Shown piece by piece: positions 9,719-20,202 of a stretch of DNA of 34,404 nt. The stretch covers positions 1-34,404 of the forward strand of contig RGER01000004.1 in the NCBI GenBank assembly GCA_009917815.1, read 5' to 3'. Each line of letters begins with the position of its first letter. The first letter of the stretch is position 1. Under the pieces are notes generated by a model. That model was not told the DNA's origin, made no database searches, and saw only the letters and a program-made list of their open reading frames with translations. The stretch is from Actinomycetota bacterium. Its GTDB lineage: Bacteria > Actinomycetota > Actinomycetes > Nanopelagicales > Nanopelagicaceae. The position numbers were made by a program, and so were the translations under genes.

Positions 9719-10693
9719 TCACACCTCGATGGTTCGTCCAAACTGACTACCTTCTGCTCGGTGCATGAGCAATCCAGCAAGCGCAGCATCTTGAATACCG
9801 ATTCCGACACTGTTGTAGATCCACAAGTCGTCATTTGAAGCGCGGCGGAATCCGGCATCTAACTTTTCTCCGAAACTGATCAGTGAGGTGGGGTCAAGAG
9901 TACCTGCAGCGATCGCTTCAACGAGAGGGCCAGCTTGGCGTATAGAAGTTTCCACATCGTCTACCGCAATCGTCGATGCCGCCGCAACGATATCTTGACC
10001 GTATTCGCATCGGCCGGGTCCGAAAGAGCCAATGCTCACTAGCAGTTGCGTCTCAGCGAGCCAGTCGGCTTCAAGTAGCGGAGTGGTGGAATTTGTGGCA
10101 GTGATGACCACCTCAGCACCTTCGACAGCCTCTCGAGCACTTTTTGCGAGAGTGAATTTAAAATTGTGTGACTGTGCAAAGTCGACGAGAGTTTGCGCGC
10201 GTTCTGCATTTCGTGCAAATACGCGAAATGCTGCAGTAGGAAAGAGTTCATGGAGAAATTCCATATGCGAGATGATTTGTGGTCCGCTCCCAATGAAGGC
10301 GATCATGGACGGCGCCGAAGAAGTAAATGTTTCCACTGCTATCGCGCTGGCCGCTGCGGTTCGCATGAGAGTTACTGATTCGCCATCGATGATGGTGTGC
10401 AATTCTCCGGTCTTCTCATCCGAAACCAAGATCGTTGCGTGGATCGCTGGCTTACCGATCTCGGTATTCGTGGGATTAATACTCCCCATTTTGACCACTG
10501 CTGGCAGGCCTTTGCCCGCGCGCGCCAGGTAGGCAAAGGCCACACTGTCGTGATCCCCAGGTAGGAGGGCACGTGGGGCGAGGAGCGCCTCACCCCTATG
10601 CATGGCAGCAAAGACTGCGCGCTGAGTCTGTAATACGTCCTCAAGGCTCACGAGTGCGTGGACGTCAGCAGCGGAGAGAAAGTGCAGGGCCAC
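9719..10693 (-). CDS. Ornithine cyclodeaminase / mu-crystallin family protein
   Basis: 'MIAFIGSGPQIISHMEFL', 'VVITATNSTTPLLEADWL'; GTG start with SD GAAGGAG. Confidence 0.85.
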   Translation of the reverse strand: MALHFLSAADVHALVSLEDVLQTQRAVFAAMHRGEALLAPRALLPGDHDSVAFAYLARAGKGLPAVVKMGSINPTNTEIGKPAIHATILVSDEKTGELHTIIDGESVTLMRTAAASAIAVETFTSSAPSMIAFIGSGPQIISHMEFLHELFPTAAFRVFARNAERAQTLVDFAQSHNFKFTLAKSAREAVEGAEVVITATNSTTPLLEADWLAETQLLVSIGSFGPGRCEYGQDIVAAASTIAVDDVETSIRQAGPLVEAIAAGTLDPTSLISFGEKLDAGFRRASNDDLWIYNSVGIGIQDAALAGLLMHRAEGSQFGRTIEV

Positions 10694-10779
10694 GAGAGCT
10701 CCTTCGTGAGGCGGGCAGGGCCCCTGGGAAAGCGAGGCTCAGATGTCCTTACCTTACCGATCGGGATTAGGCTGGTCAC

Positions 10780-11088
10780 ATGTTCGATATCGGTGGGGGA
10801 GAGCTCTTCGGGCTCGGAGTACTTGCGGTGCTCCTCTTTGGCCCGGATCGCCTCCCTCATATGGCGCGAGAGGCAGCCGCTTTTTTGCGCAAGGTGCGCG
10901 AATTCACTTCGCAAACAACGGCCCAAATCAAAGACGAGACCGGCTCTGAACTGATTCGCGACATCGGTGAAGTGACTCGCCAGATACGTTCTCCTCGGCG
11001 GGCAATTGTCGATTCGCTCCTTAATGCTGGGGAGTCACCTGCTGCTACTTCAGCAGTCAAACCACACTTTGATCCAGAGACTCCTTGA
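10780..11088 (+). CDS. tatB: Sec-independent protein translocase TatB
   Basis: 'MFDIGGGELFGLGVLAVLLFGPDRLPHMAREAAAFLRKVREF'. Confidence 0.9.
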   Translation: MFDIGGGELFGLGVLAVLLFGPDRLPHMAREAAAFLRKVREFTSQTTAQIKDETGSELIRDIGEVTRQIRSPRRAIVDSLLNAGESPAATSAVKPHFDPETP

Positions 11089-11127
11089 CGATCACCGAAT
11101 GATTTGCGACATAAAGAAAAGGCGATA

Positions 11128-12267
11128 ATGACAAACGAGCTATACGCAGATATTACGCGCGCCCTCAGCGGCGTGAGCGATCCAGAACTTCGCCGACCAC
11201 TCACCGAGTTAGACATGGTGGAGAGCGTGGTGGTCGACGAAGCGGGCGTAGCAACTATTGGCATTCGCCTCACGATCGCCGGGTGTCCCATGAAGGATCG
11301 CCTCACTGATGATGTGACTGCAGCGGTCCTGCCGTTGGCAGGCATTTCGAAGGTTAATCTCACTTTTACGGTCATGAACGATGAGCAACGAAGCAAAGTT
11401 AAGTCTCTCTTGCGCGGCGGGGCTGAGGAGCGATTTATTCCATTTGCAGCTCCAGGTTCACTCACTAAAGTGATTGGTATTGCATCGGGTAAAGGGGGCG
11501 TTGGTAAATCTTCGCTCACCGCGAATCTCGCCGTTGCGATGGCGGCGCAAGGCCAGCGAGTAGGAATCCTCGACGCAGACGTTTATGGGCACTCCATCCC
11601 GCGCATTCTCGGGCTCATGGGGCAACGCCCCACTGCAATCGATCAAACCTTTATTCCACTAGAAGCTTTCGGTGTGAAATGCGTGTCGATGGAAATGTTC
11701 AAGCCAGATCGCAAAGATCCAGTGGCATACCGTGGGCCACTCCTTCATCGCGTGCTCGAACAATTATTAGCAGATGCATATTGGGGCGATCTTGATGTGC
11801 TCTTACTCGATTTACCGCCTGGAACCGGAGACCTCGCTATTTCGCTGGGGCAAATGATTCCCAACTCTGAATTAATCGTCGTTACTACTCCGCAAATCGC
11901 AGCAGCGGAAGTGGCCGAGCGCGCCGGTCGTATTGGTCATCAGCTCAAGCAACGTATTAGTGGAGTAATCGAGAATATGTCGGCCTTCCCCTGCCCTCAC
12001 TGTGGGGAGCCTATTGATCTCTTTGGCACGGGTGGTGGTGAGGCGACTGCAATCGGGCTCGCTCAACTCACCGGCACCGATGTTCCATTGATTGCAAAGA
12101 TTCCATTCGATGTGAAGCTCCGCGAAGGCGGAGATAAGAGCCTGCCCTTAGTGCTGAGTGATCCTGATCGCCCTGCTTCGCAGGCAATAGTTAATGCGGC
12201 TCGGGCGATTGCAGGTAAGCCTAGAGGGTTAGTTGGTATGAGCCTCGGAATTTCAAGCAGTCGGTGA
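11128..12267 (+). CDS. Mrp/NBP35-type Fe-S carrier P-loop ATPase
   Basis: MIP18-like N-terminus, 'IGIASGKGGVGKSSLTANLA', 'CPHCGEPIDLFG'. ATG 11128 preferred over the track start. Confidence 0.94.
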   Translation: MTNELYADITRALSGVSDPELRRPLTELDMVESVVVDEAGVATIGIRLTIAGCPMKDRLTDDVTAAVLPLAGISKVNLTFTVMNDEQRSKVKSLLRGGAEERFIPFAAPGSLTKVIGIASGKGGVGKSSLTANLAVAMAAQGQRVGILDADVYGHSIPRILGLMGQRPTAIDQTFIPLEAFGVKCVSMEMFKPDRKDPVAYRGPLLHRVLEQLLADAYWGDLDVLLLDLPPGTGDLAISLGQMIPNSELIVVTTPQIAAAEVAERAGRIGHQLKQRISGVIENMSAFPCPHCGEPIDLFGTGGGEATAIGLAQLTGTDVPLIAKIPFDVKLREGGDKSLPLVLSDPDRPASQAIVNAARAIAGKPRGLVGMSLGISSSR

Positions 12268-12747
12268 TTCCCGCTTCTTCATCTCATCTACTAACTCTTC
12301 AAGTAGATCGCGCAGTTCGCTTCGCACGAAATCTCTGGTAGCGACTTCGCCGAGTGCGTTACGTAGTGCGGCGACCTCGCGTGTGAGGTAATCGGTATCT
12401 GCCAAATTGCGTTCATCGCGGCTGCGATCTTCTGCTCCCTGAATGCGGTCGCGATCTGCTTGGCGATTCTGTGCAAGCAAGATCAGCGGCGCAGCGTAGG
12501 AAGCCTGCAGAGAGAGAATGAGCGTGAGGAAGATGAAAGGATATTCATCAAACCGTAGATTGTGTGGGGCGAGTGAATTCCACAGTACCCAGAACGCCAC
12601 CACGGTTGTCATATAAACCAGGAAACGCGCGGTTCCCATAAAGCGTGCAAAACGTTCGGAGATTTGACCAAAGATTTCTGGATCGTAGGCAGGTCGAAGT
12701 GAGCGACGTACCTCTACAGGTTGATCGAGTCGTTGTGAGCGGACCAT
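12253..12747 (-). CDS. DUF1003 family membrane protein
   Basis: 'FVYMTTVVAFWVLWNSLAPHNLRFDEYPFIFLTLILSLQASYAAPLILLAQNRQ' type sequence. Confidence 0.92.
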   Translation of the reverse strand: MVRSQRLDQPVEVRRSLRPAYDPEIFGQISERFARFMGTARFLVYMTTVVAFWVLWNSLAPHNLRFDEYPFIFLTLILSLQASYAAPLILLAQNRQADRDRIQGAEDRSRDERNLADTDYLTREVAALRNALGEVATRDFVRSELRDLLEELVDEMKKRESPTA

Positions 12748-14003
12748 TATTCGCCTCCGTTCGTAGTGCGTGGCTTATTGCGCCAATCTTCTGGGAGCAA
12801 GTGGTCGAGGACGTCATCGACGCTGACTGCCCCGAGAAGGCGATCGTGTTCATCGACGATTGGAACGGCAACCATGTTGTAAGCGGCGAGATAAGAAGTC
12901 ACTTCGTTGAGTGATGCTTCGGGAGAGAGCGGCTCAATGTCAGTATCGACAACAGAGCCTACGAGTGTGGCAGGCGGTTCGCGAAGCAACCGTTGGAAGT
13001 GAGCAATTCCAATGAATCGACCTGTGGGCGTTTCTACTGGTGGACGAGAGACAAAGACCTGTGAAGCAAGCGCTGGGGAAATCTCTGCACGACGCAAAGT
13101 TGCTAAGGCATCGGCTACGGTGGCATCCGCCGTGAGAACTATCGGCTCGGTTGTCATCATGCCGCCGGCAGAGTAATCCTCATAGCGCATGAGGCGCCGC
13201 ACATCTTCGGCATCTTCTGGTTCCATCAGATCTAGGAGGAGTTCGGCCTTTTCGGTGCCCACTTCGCGAAGCAAATCGGCAGCGTCATCTGGGTCCATCT
13301 CGCCGAGTACATCTGCGGCGCGCTCACCTTCGAGCTCGGCCACAATAGCAACGCGATCTTCTTCTCCCATTTCTTCGAGTACGTCTGCAAGACGCTCATC
13401 GTCGAGGCCGCGAGCGATCTCGACTCTGCGCTTCAAAGAGATGTCTTGCAGGAAGGTAGCTAAGTCTGCAGCTCGCATTGATGAAATGGTTGCGAGTAGA
13501 TTCTCGACGCCTTGATCTTGTTCCGCGAGTGTGAGTCCGGTGACTTCATTCCATTCAACGGTGAGTGTGGCGCCTCTACGACGTAATCCGCCGGGCTTTC
13601 GCATGACGTGTACGCGGCTGACGAGCCAATCGCGTGTACGTCCCTGTTCCATCGCCACATCTTCAACGATGACTGCCGAAGAATCTTCTAGGAGTGTGAC
13701 AGTGCGGTCGAGGAGCTCGCTCGTGACGAGAACTTCACTTTGGCGTTGCTCAAAACGGCGCATGTTGAGAAGGCCGGTGATCACTACGGCACCTGGGTCG
13801 ATCGAGGTAACTCGGGTAATAGGAATGAAGATGCGCCGACGCGGGGGGACTTCGGCAACGAGCCCCAGGACGCGGGGTGGTTGATTCCCGGTTCGCAAGG
13901 TAACGACCACATCTCTGACCTTGCCGACTTGATCCCCATTAGGGTCGTAAATTGCGGTGCCAGTGAGTCGGGCAATATAGACGCGCGAACCGAGCGTGCT
14001 CAT
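12747..14003 (-). CDS. PRC-barrel / MgtE_N / CBS-pair protein without transporter domain
   Basis: Start 14003: 'MSTLGSRVYIARLTGTAIYDPNGDQVGKV'; MgtE_N-like helical repeats; two CBS domains. Confidence 0.9.
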   Translation of the reverse strand: MSTLGSRVYIARLTGTAIYDPNGDQVGKVRDVVVTLRTGNQPPRVLGLVAEVPPRRRIFIPITRVTSIDPGAVVITGLLNMRRFEQRQSEVLVTSELLDRTVTLLEDSSAVIVEDVAMEQGRTRDWLVSRVHVMRKPGGLRRRGATLTVEWNEVTGLTLAEQDQGVENLLATISSMRAADLATFLQDISLKRRVEIARGLDDERLADVLEEMGEEDRVAIVAELEGERAADVLGEMDPDDAADLLREVGTEKAELLLDLMEPEDAEDVRRLMRYEDYSAGGMMTTEPIVLTADATVADALATLRRAEISPALASQVFVSRPPVETPTGRFIGIAHFQRLLREPPATLVGSVVDTDIEPLSPEASLNEVTSYLAAYNMVAVPIVDEHDRLLGAVSVDDVLDHLLPEDWRNKPRTTNGGE

Positions 14004-14185
14004 GGCGGACCCCCTCGCGGTCAATCGATCAAGCGAACAAGTGGCTACTTTCATCAAGTGTGATGGGCTAAGCGTAACCGCTCCGTGGGGGTGGGGTCTT
14101 CGCATAATGATCGAGCTCCCCTGAGGGTGGCTCGCGATGGTGATCGAGCGCCGAAGCGACCAGGCTCCTCAGATAGGCTCGGGTG

Positions 14186-15118
14186 ATGAGTGATCAGCCG
14201 GCGAACGATCCGATTTCGTCTCGAAGCCATACTGCCCGGCCCTCATTTACCAATTTTCTCCGCCTGGCAGTGGGGGTTCTCGGGGTAGGGACCTCAGGTC
14301 CACTCCTTGCCTCCGGCTCCATGCCGGTGGCCATGGTGGCGATGTGGCGAAATCTCATCGGAGCCCTGGTGACCTTGCCCTTTGCCTGGCGCTCCTTTGG
14401 TCGAGTTCGGACCACGTTGGCGCCCGCGCTGCTTGCTCGGGCGCTTCGCTCCTCCGCATTTTCGGGCGTACTTCTTGGTCTCCACTTCCTCGGTTACTTC
14501 TCGGCGATGCGACTCACAAGCGTGGCTGCTGGTACCGCTTTAGCTGCCACACAACCGATTTTCGCTGCTCTCTGGGCACGTATCACTGGGCACCACATTC
14601 CTTTTCGTTCATGGCTCGGCATGGTCGCCGCGCTCTCTGGCGTAGTGATTATTAGCAATGTGGACGCACATCTTTCATGGCGAACTTTTGAGGGGGATCT
14701 TGCAGCGCTAGGAAGCGGGGCGGCTGCAGCAGCATATGTTGTGATAAGCAGCAAAGTGCGCGAATCACTCGACACGTCGCTCCATACTTTCACTTGCTAC
14801 ATAGCTTGCGCACTCACTTCACTCCTCATCGCAATTGGTCTCAATCAACTCAATTTCTTTACTTTTGAAAACCCAGTAAAAGAGTGGTTGATTTTAGGAG
14901 GACTCGTACTAGGAGCACAGATACTTGGTCATACGATGCTCAATAAAGTCGTAGAGCATGAGTCGCCCACAATTGTCTCGATGGTGGTGCTCTTCGAGGT
15001 ACCAGTAGCTTCAATCTTGGCGGCCATATTTCACGTGGGAAATCGCCCACAGGGGGGACTCATTCCGGGCATTCTGGTGCTGCTGGTGGGTAGTGCGTTT
15101 GTGGTAACTCGAGATTAA
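14186..15118 (+). CDS. EamA/DMT family transporter
   Basis: Multi-TM protein with 'AMRLTSVAAGTALAATQPIFAALWARI'. Confidence 0.88.
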   Translation: MSDQPANDPISSRSHTARPSFTNFLRLAVGVLGVGTSGPLLASGSMPVAMVAMWRNLIGALVTLPFAWRSFGRVRTTLAPALLARALRSSAFSGVLLGLHFLGYFSAMRLTSVAAGTALAATQPIFAALWARITGHHIPFRSWLGMVAALSGVVIISNVDAHLSWRTFEGDLAALGSGAAAAAYVVISSKVRESLDTSLHTFTCYIACALTSLLIAIGLNQLNFFTFENPVKEWLILGGLVLGAQILGHTMLNKVVEHESPTIVSMVVLFEVPVASILAAIFHVGNRPQGGLIPGILVLLVGSAFVVTRD

Positions 15119-15585
15119 TCGTTAACGCGAGCCCACGGTTTGAGCGCAGATTGAATATCTCTATTAGGGGTCCAAGAGCTTCCGCGTCGAGATTTCCAGT
15201 AATTTTCGATCTCCGTCATTTTCTTCTTCATGAGGGGATCGGGGGTGAAGACGCTAGTTGTGGGAGCCCGCAGAATCCAGACTTTTCCGCGCTGATCGAT
15301 GATGGTCGCGGTAGTGGCAAGCCGAGTAATCGAGTAATCGACTCCTTGAATTTCAGACCAATCTAACTTCGTGTGGCGCACCGAATCGATGACGAATGAC
15401 TCAGGGGTACATGTGCATCCCCACCCAGCCGACCAGAGGTAGAGGCCGCCACCTACGAGTACGCCGACGAGGGCGCCTAACGGGCCAACCATGAGGAAGC
15501 CGATTACAGCGATTACGAGGCCAGCGAGCGCGAACATGAGACGCGCTCGCGGAACCATGCGGTAGGTACGAATCTCAGATGCCAT
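15115..15585 (-). CDS. PH-domain-like membrane protein
   Basis: 'MASEIRTYRMVPRARLMFALAGLVIAVIGF...TKLDWSEIQGVDY'; start at 15585. Confidence 0.75.
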   Translation of the reverse strand: MASEIRTYRMVPRARLMFALAGLVIAVIGFLMVGPLGALVGVLVGGGLYLWSAGWGCTCTPESFVIDSVRHTKLDWSEIQGVDYSITRLATTATIIDQRGKVWILRAPTTSVFTPDPLMKKKMTEIENYWKSRRGSSWTPNRDIQSALKPWARVND

Positions 15586-15661
15586 GAGGGCATCCTGCCA
15601 GCAAGTGGGCCGCGAAGTGAGAGTATTGCCGAAGAGTTTGCAAGAAAGAGAGGTGGGAAAA

Positions 15662-16513
15662 GTGCGAATCGACTTGCACACACATAGCAATTCAAGTGAT
15701 GGCACCACCTCTCCAGCGCTTTTGATGCACGCTGCAGTGGCGGCCCACCTTGATGTGATTGCCCTGACCGACCATGACACCTACGCCGGCTGGGAAGAGG
15801 CCGCCGGTGAGCTCTCTGAGCTCTCTGCTCCTGTGAAATTGGTCCGCGGAGTTGAGATGTCGTGCCGAAGCCACGAGGGTATTTCGCTCCATATGTTGGG
15901 GCTTCTTGTTGACCCTGGTTCCAGAGCGTTATCTGAGGCGCTAGAGCAATCGCGAGATGATCGCATTCCGCGGATGAAAGCCATTATTAAAAAGATGCAA
16001 GATGAAGGATTCGAGATTTCATTTTCGGATGTTGAGGATCAACTTTCAGATGGTGCAACATTAGGGAGGCCACATTTGGCCGATGCCTTGGTGGCTAAGC
16101 AGATTGTTCCTAACCGTGATGTAGCTTTTCGAGAATTTCTTCACAACGATTCACGTTTTTATGTAGGCCATTTCGCCAGCGATGCCCTCGACGGAGTTCG
16201 ATTGATCAAAGCTGCTGGAGGTATTGCGATCTTCGCGCATCCCGGTGCCGCGAAGCGCGGGAGCGTGGTGAGCCCGGAGTTCATTGCAGAACTTGCAAGT
16301 GCGGGACTTGATGCTTTAGAGGTAGACCATCGAGATCACGACGAAAAGACTCGCCAGGAATTGCGTGGACTCGCTGCAGAGCTTGGTCTCTTGACGACTG
16401 GATCGAGCGATTTTCATGGGACTGGAAAAATGAATGAACTTGGAGAGAACCTCACGGCGCCAGAAGTGTGGGATCAACTACACTCAAGGGCATCTGGTAT
16501 ATCTATTTTGTAA
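15662..16513 (+). CDS. PHP-domain metal-dependent phosphoesterase
   Basis: 'RIDLHTHSNSSDGTTSPALLMHAA', 'ALTDHDTYAGWEEA', 'SSDFHGTGK'. GTG 15662 with SD AGAGAGG. Confidence 0.9.
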   Translation: MRIDLHTHSNSSDGTTSPALLMHAAVAAHLDVIALTDHDTYAGWEEAAGELSELSAPVKLVRGVEMSCRSHEGISLHMLGLLVDPGSRALSEALEQSRDDRIPRMKAIIKKMQDEGFEISFSDVEDQLSDGATLGRPHLADALVAKQIVPNRDVAFREFLHNDSRFYVGHFASDALDGVRLIKAAGGIAIFAHPGAAKRGSVVSPEFIAELASAGLDALEVDHRDHDEKTRQELRGLAAELGLLTTGSSDFHGTGKMNELGENLTAPEVWDQLHSRASGISIL

Positions 16514-16579
16514 GAGTAGTAGGTAATCGGAAGACCGATAAGTAGACACCAAGAAGAGCAATAAGAAGAGGCGGCTGCA

Positions 16580-17182
16580 ATGTCCTTGTGGAAATTTGGT
16601 CTTGAGGTATTTGTGGCGCTCTTTGTCATCATGGATCCACCGGGTTCAGCACCTATCTTCTTAGGGTTGGTGTCAGAGAAGAGTGCGGCGGAGCGGAAGA
16701 AGTTGGCGCTCCATGCCACACTCGTCGCCTTTTCAGTCATCACGTTATTTGCGCTCTTCGGTCAATTCATCCTGAGTTATTTGGGTATTTCGCTCTCCGC
16801 CATGCAAGCTGCTGGTGGGTTGCTGCTCTTACTGGTCTCGTTAGAGCTTCTTACTGGAAAAGATCAAAACCATCGGGGTGTGGGGAATACCAATATCGCA
16901 CTTGTTCCCCTCGGGACTCCCTTGCTAGCCGGTCCAGGCGCGATTGTGGCCACAATTATTTTCGTGCGGCGCATTGAAACAGTGAACGAAGGATTAGTTC
17001 TGGCTGCCGCAGTCATTGCTGTGCACCTCTCTTTGTGGCTGATTCTGCGAGCCTCCGGCGGCGTCTTTAGAGTTCTTCGTCAATCCGGAGTTACTCTGAT
17101 CGCCCGCATTGCCGGTCTTCTTCTCAGTGCCATCGCAGTGCAAATGATTGCTGATGCCATCAGGGCATTCGTTAAGGCTTAA
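16580..17182 (+). CDS. MarC family integral membrane protein
   Basis: 'VALFVIMDPPGSAPIFLGLV', 'PLGTPLLAGPGAI'. Confidence 0.9.
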   Translation: MSLWKFGLEVFVALFVIMDPPGSAPIFLGLVSEKSAAERKKLALHATLVAFSVITLFALFGQFILSYLGISLSAMQAAGGLLLLLVSLELLTGKDQNHRGVGNTNIALVPLGTPLLAGPGAIVATIIFVRRIETVNEGLVLAAAVIAVHLSLWLILRASGGVFRVLRQSGVTLIARIAGLLLSAIAVQMIADAIRAFVKA

Positions 17183-17184
17183 GT

Positions 17185-18027
17185 ATGAGCGAAAACGTGC
17201 AACCTGAACTTGATGGCATGCCGAATCGTCTCTTCAGCGCAACTCCTACGAGATTAGATACCTGGCTCTCGTGCCCGCGTAAGTATCGAATGAACTACTT
17301 AGATTCACCGAAATTGCCGAAAGGTCCGCCGCGCGCTGCCACCACTATGGGTATTGCGGTGCACAACGCATTGAAAGATTGGTGGAAGTTGGAAGCGGCG
17401 GCACGCACGCCGGATTCTGGCGGGGCACTCGTACGAGCGAATTGGCGCGATGATGGATTTCGAGATGATGAACAATCTCAAGGTGCATTGGCGCGCGCTG
17501 TGGCTTGGGTGCAGGGATATCTTTCCCGGATTAACCCAGAGTTTGAACCTCGTGGGGTTGAGCGGACGGTCTCCTTCACTACTGACCATCTCTCGCTGCA
17601 AGGCAGGGTAGATCGGATTGATGAACGTGGCGATGAATTGGTCATAGTTGATTACAAGACGGGACGTCACCCATTGGGCGAGGCCGAATCAGCGTCGTCG
17701 CTTGCTCTGGCAATTTATGCCAGCGGAGCAGAGCGCACACTTCGCAAAACCTGCGTTCAAGTGGAGCTCCATCATCTGCCGACTGGCGAAGTACAAGTTC
17801 ATCGACATACTCCTGAGAGTCGGGCACGACACATTGCAAGGGCCGACCAGATCGGAATGGAGGCGGCTGCTGCGGAGGCCGCTCTGAAGGTTCGCCCCAC
17901 AGAATTAGATGTGATCTTTCCCCCGACCCCCTCTTCGCTCTGCGGATATTGCGACTTTGCGCAACACTGTGATGCATTCACCGGCACGCCTGCACTGCCA
18001 TGGGCGGGGATTGATCTCACGGAGTAG
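17185..18027 (+). CDS. RecB-like PD-(D/E)XK nuclease, probably with Fe-S cysteines
   Basis: 'SATPTRLDTWLSCPRKYR', 'VDYKTGRHPL', C-terminal 'CGYCDFAQHC'. Confidence 0.9.
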   Translation: MSENVQPELDGMPNRLFSATPTRLDTWLSCPRKYRMNYLDSPKLPKGPPRAATTMGIAVHNALKDWWKLEAAARTPDSGGALVRANWRDDGFRDDEQSQGALARAVAWVQGYLSRINPEFEPRGVERTVSFTTDHLSLQGRVDRIDERGDELVIVDYKTGRHPLGEAESASSLALAIYASGAERTLRKTCVQVELHHLPTGEVQVHRHTPESRARHIARADQIGMEAAAAEAALKVRPTELDVIFPPTPSSLCGYCDFAQHCDAFTGTPALPWAGIDLTE

Positions 18028-18048
18028 GTACGGGTAAAGGAGGGGCGC

Positions 18049-18744
18049 ATGGGTATCGATATCGGTCTCTTTGGCCCCGAGTCGATCACGTGGCGTGTAC
18101 ATGCGGATCCATCTATGGCTGTTGCTGGTGTGCGAGCATTGCTTCAACAAGCTCTTCACCCCATTGCAATGGCAGGTGTCGCCAGTCACTCGAATTTCCG
18201 CGAGGATGCGTGGGGGAGATTGAGTCGCACGGCTGAATATGTCGGAATCGTTACCTATGGCACCACCACCGAGGCGAAGGTTGCCTCAAAACGCGTGCGT
18301 GCGGTGCACCGAAAGTTGAAGTTAGACGATCCCCATCTGCTGCGTTGGGTTCATGTCAGCATGGTGGATTCGTTTCTTGATGTAGCGAAAAGATCAGGCA
18401 TGGCTCTGAGTGATGAAGATGCAGACCGCTATCTCACGGAGGCACCCGAGCTGAGGGCAAGCGATGACGCACGCGAGGGTGCGCGCTTCATCGCGATTCC
18501 ACCGATGCCGGATTGGGTGCGTTACGCGACTCCAGCACAAGGCGCGTGGGCCGGGATTTCGTTGCTGGCAGCGCAATCGTTGCCTACCTGGGCTAGCAAA
18601 CTTTATGGATTTCCAGTGATCCCCACACGGATTACAGACACTGCGTTACGCGCATTCCGATTGGCGTTAATGGCGATTCCGGGAAGCGTTCGCGAAGGTC
18701 CCCACGTCAAAGCCGCCCGAGCAAGAGTGAGCGCTGAGAGCTAG
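18049..18744 (+). CDS. DUF2236 / oxygenase MpaB-like protein
   Basis: 'LLQQALHPIAMAGVASHSNFREDAWGRLSRTAEYVGIVTYGT', 'DPHLLRWVHVSMVDSFL'. Confidence 0.85.
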   Translation: MGIDIGLFGPESITWRVHADPSMAVAGVRALLQQALHPIAMAGVASHSNFREDAWGRLSRTAEYVGIVTYGTTTEAKVASKRVRAVHRKLKLDDPHLLRWVHVSMVDSFLDVAKRSGMALSDEDADRYLTEAPELRASDDAREGARFIAIPPMPDWVRYATPAQGAWAGISLLAAQSLPTWASKLYGFPVIPTRITDTALRAFRLALMAIPGSVREGPHVKAARARVSAES

Positions 18745-18747
18745 ACG

Positions 18748-20148
18748 TTACTCCCCAGTAGAACTTCGAGTGCGCTTGCGCTCGCGATCTTTGCGAGGTG
18801 CGGGTGCGCTCGGTGCGGCAACTTTGGCATGCTCTGGCTTCTTAGGTGCGCTCTTGCGATCACTTCCTCGACCTTCTGCTGCCTTGGGTGGGCGCTTAGA
18901 TTTGAGATCGATATCTTCAATCGCTTCGGCTGCTAGCCCGGCCTTCGCTCGTTGTGAACGCGGGAGAACTCCAGTGATTTGGGGAGCGATATTAAGATCG
19001 GTGAAGAGCCATTCAGAAGATGAGTACGTCTCTTTGGGATCTGCCATATCGAGTTTGAGAGCCGTATTGATCATGTTCCAGCGCGCCAATTCATCCCAGT
19101 CGACGAATGTGATTGCGATTCCTCCAGCGCCAGCGCGACCAGTACGACCGATGCGGTGGAGATAGACCTTCTCGTCATCCGGGCATTGGTAGTTGATGAC
19201 GTGAGTAACGCCTTCGACATCAATACCTCGCGCAGCGACGTCGGTGGCTACCAAGATATCTACTTTGCCATTTCGGAAAGCGCGAAGCGCTTGTTCGCGA
19301 GCGCCTTGACCTAGATCGCCATGTACTGCGCCAGAAGCAAACCCACGTTCGGTGAGTTCGTCGGAGACTTTTGCAGCGGTGCGTTTCGTGCGACAGAAGA
19401 CCACGGTTGCTCCGCGACCTTCGGCTTGCAAAATTCGTGCGAGCATTTCGATTTTGTCCATCGCGTGAGCACGATAGGCAAATTGTTCAACGCCTTCGAC
19501 TGTCGAGCCACCCTCTTCTGCAACGCGGATGTGGGTCGGTTGATCCATGAATTTGCGGGCGAGCGTAATGATTTCCCCGGGCATGGTTGCCGAGAAGAGC
19601 ATGGTTTGGCGCGCTTCTGGGATGAGTCGAAGGATTGCTTCGATATCGGGTAAGAATCCAAGATCGAGCATTTCATCTGCTTCATCGAGAACCAGAATTC
19701 GTACTTCATTTAATTTTAGGTGACCCTGACGCGCAAGATCGAGGAGACGACCAGGGGTTCCTACGACCACATCGATGCCCTTGTTGAGTGCATCAAGTTG
19801 TGGTTCAAAGGCGCGCCCGCCGTACAACGCGAGGACGCGGATATCTCTGATACGCCCGGCGACTAGAAGGTCTTCTGCTACCTGGACGCAGAGTTCGCGA
19901 GTAGGAACGACGACCAGGGCTTGTGCTCTGCCGGTTGCTCCTTCGCTCTTGGAGAGGACTCGATCGATGATCGGAATGCCGAAACCGAGGGTCTTTCCGG
20001 TACCGGTCTTTGCCTGACCGATGAGGTCATTTCCGCTTAATGCCAGCGGGAGGACCATCTCTTGAATAGCAAACGGGGCGGTGATGCCGATGGGCGCGAG
20101 CGCCTCAATGGTCTCAGGGCGCACGCCTAGCTCAATAAACGACGCCAC
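18748..20148 (-). CDS. DEAD/DEAH-box RNA helicase
   Basis: 'AKTGTGKT', 'PTRELCVQ', 'DEADEMLD', 'SAT', 'HRIGRTGRAG'. GTG 20148 with SD AAAGGAG. Confidence 0.95.
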   Translation of the reverse strand: MASFIELGVRPETIEALAPIGITAPFAIQEMVLPLALSGNDLIGQAKTGTGKTLGFGIPIIDRVLSKSEGATGRAQALVVVPTRELCVQVAEDLLVAGRIRDIRVLALYGGRAFEPQLDALNKGIDVVVGTPGRLLDLARQGHLKLNEVRILVLDEADEMLDLGFLPDIEAILRLIPEARQTMLFSATMPGEIITLARKFMDQPTHIRVAEEGGSTVEGVEQFAYRAHAMDKIEMLARILQAEGRGATVVFCRTKRTAAKVSDELTERGFASGAVHGDLGQGAREQALRAFRNGKVDILVATDVAARGIDVEGVTHVINYQCPDDEKVYLHRIGRTGRAGAGGIAITFVDWDELARWNMINTALKLDMADPKETYSSSEWLFTDLNIAPQITGVLPRSQRAKAGLAAEAIEDIDLKSKRPPKAAEGRGSDRKSAPKKPEHAKVAAPSAPAPRKDRERKRTRSSTGE

Positions 20149-20172
20149 CAGACTCCTTTCAAGGTTTGGCTC

Positions 20173-20182
20173 ATCGTAGCCT
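20173..20182. promoter_or_regulatory. Putative bidirectional -10 element ATCGTAGCCT
   Basis: Top strand TAGCCT and bottom strand TACGAT share the central TA, between divergent genes. Confidence 0.5.
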
Positions 20183-20202
20183 TCTTTGGCAGAGTTCCCT
20201 CC

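Noticed and set aside
10032-10532. 166-aa plus-strand ORF inside the ornithine cyclodeaminase-like gene
   Set aside because: Shadow ORF with biased composition.
10857-11519. 220-aa minus-strand ORF over tatB/mrp
   Set aside because: Antisense to two confident genes; no recognisable domain.
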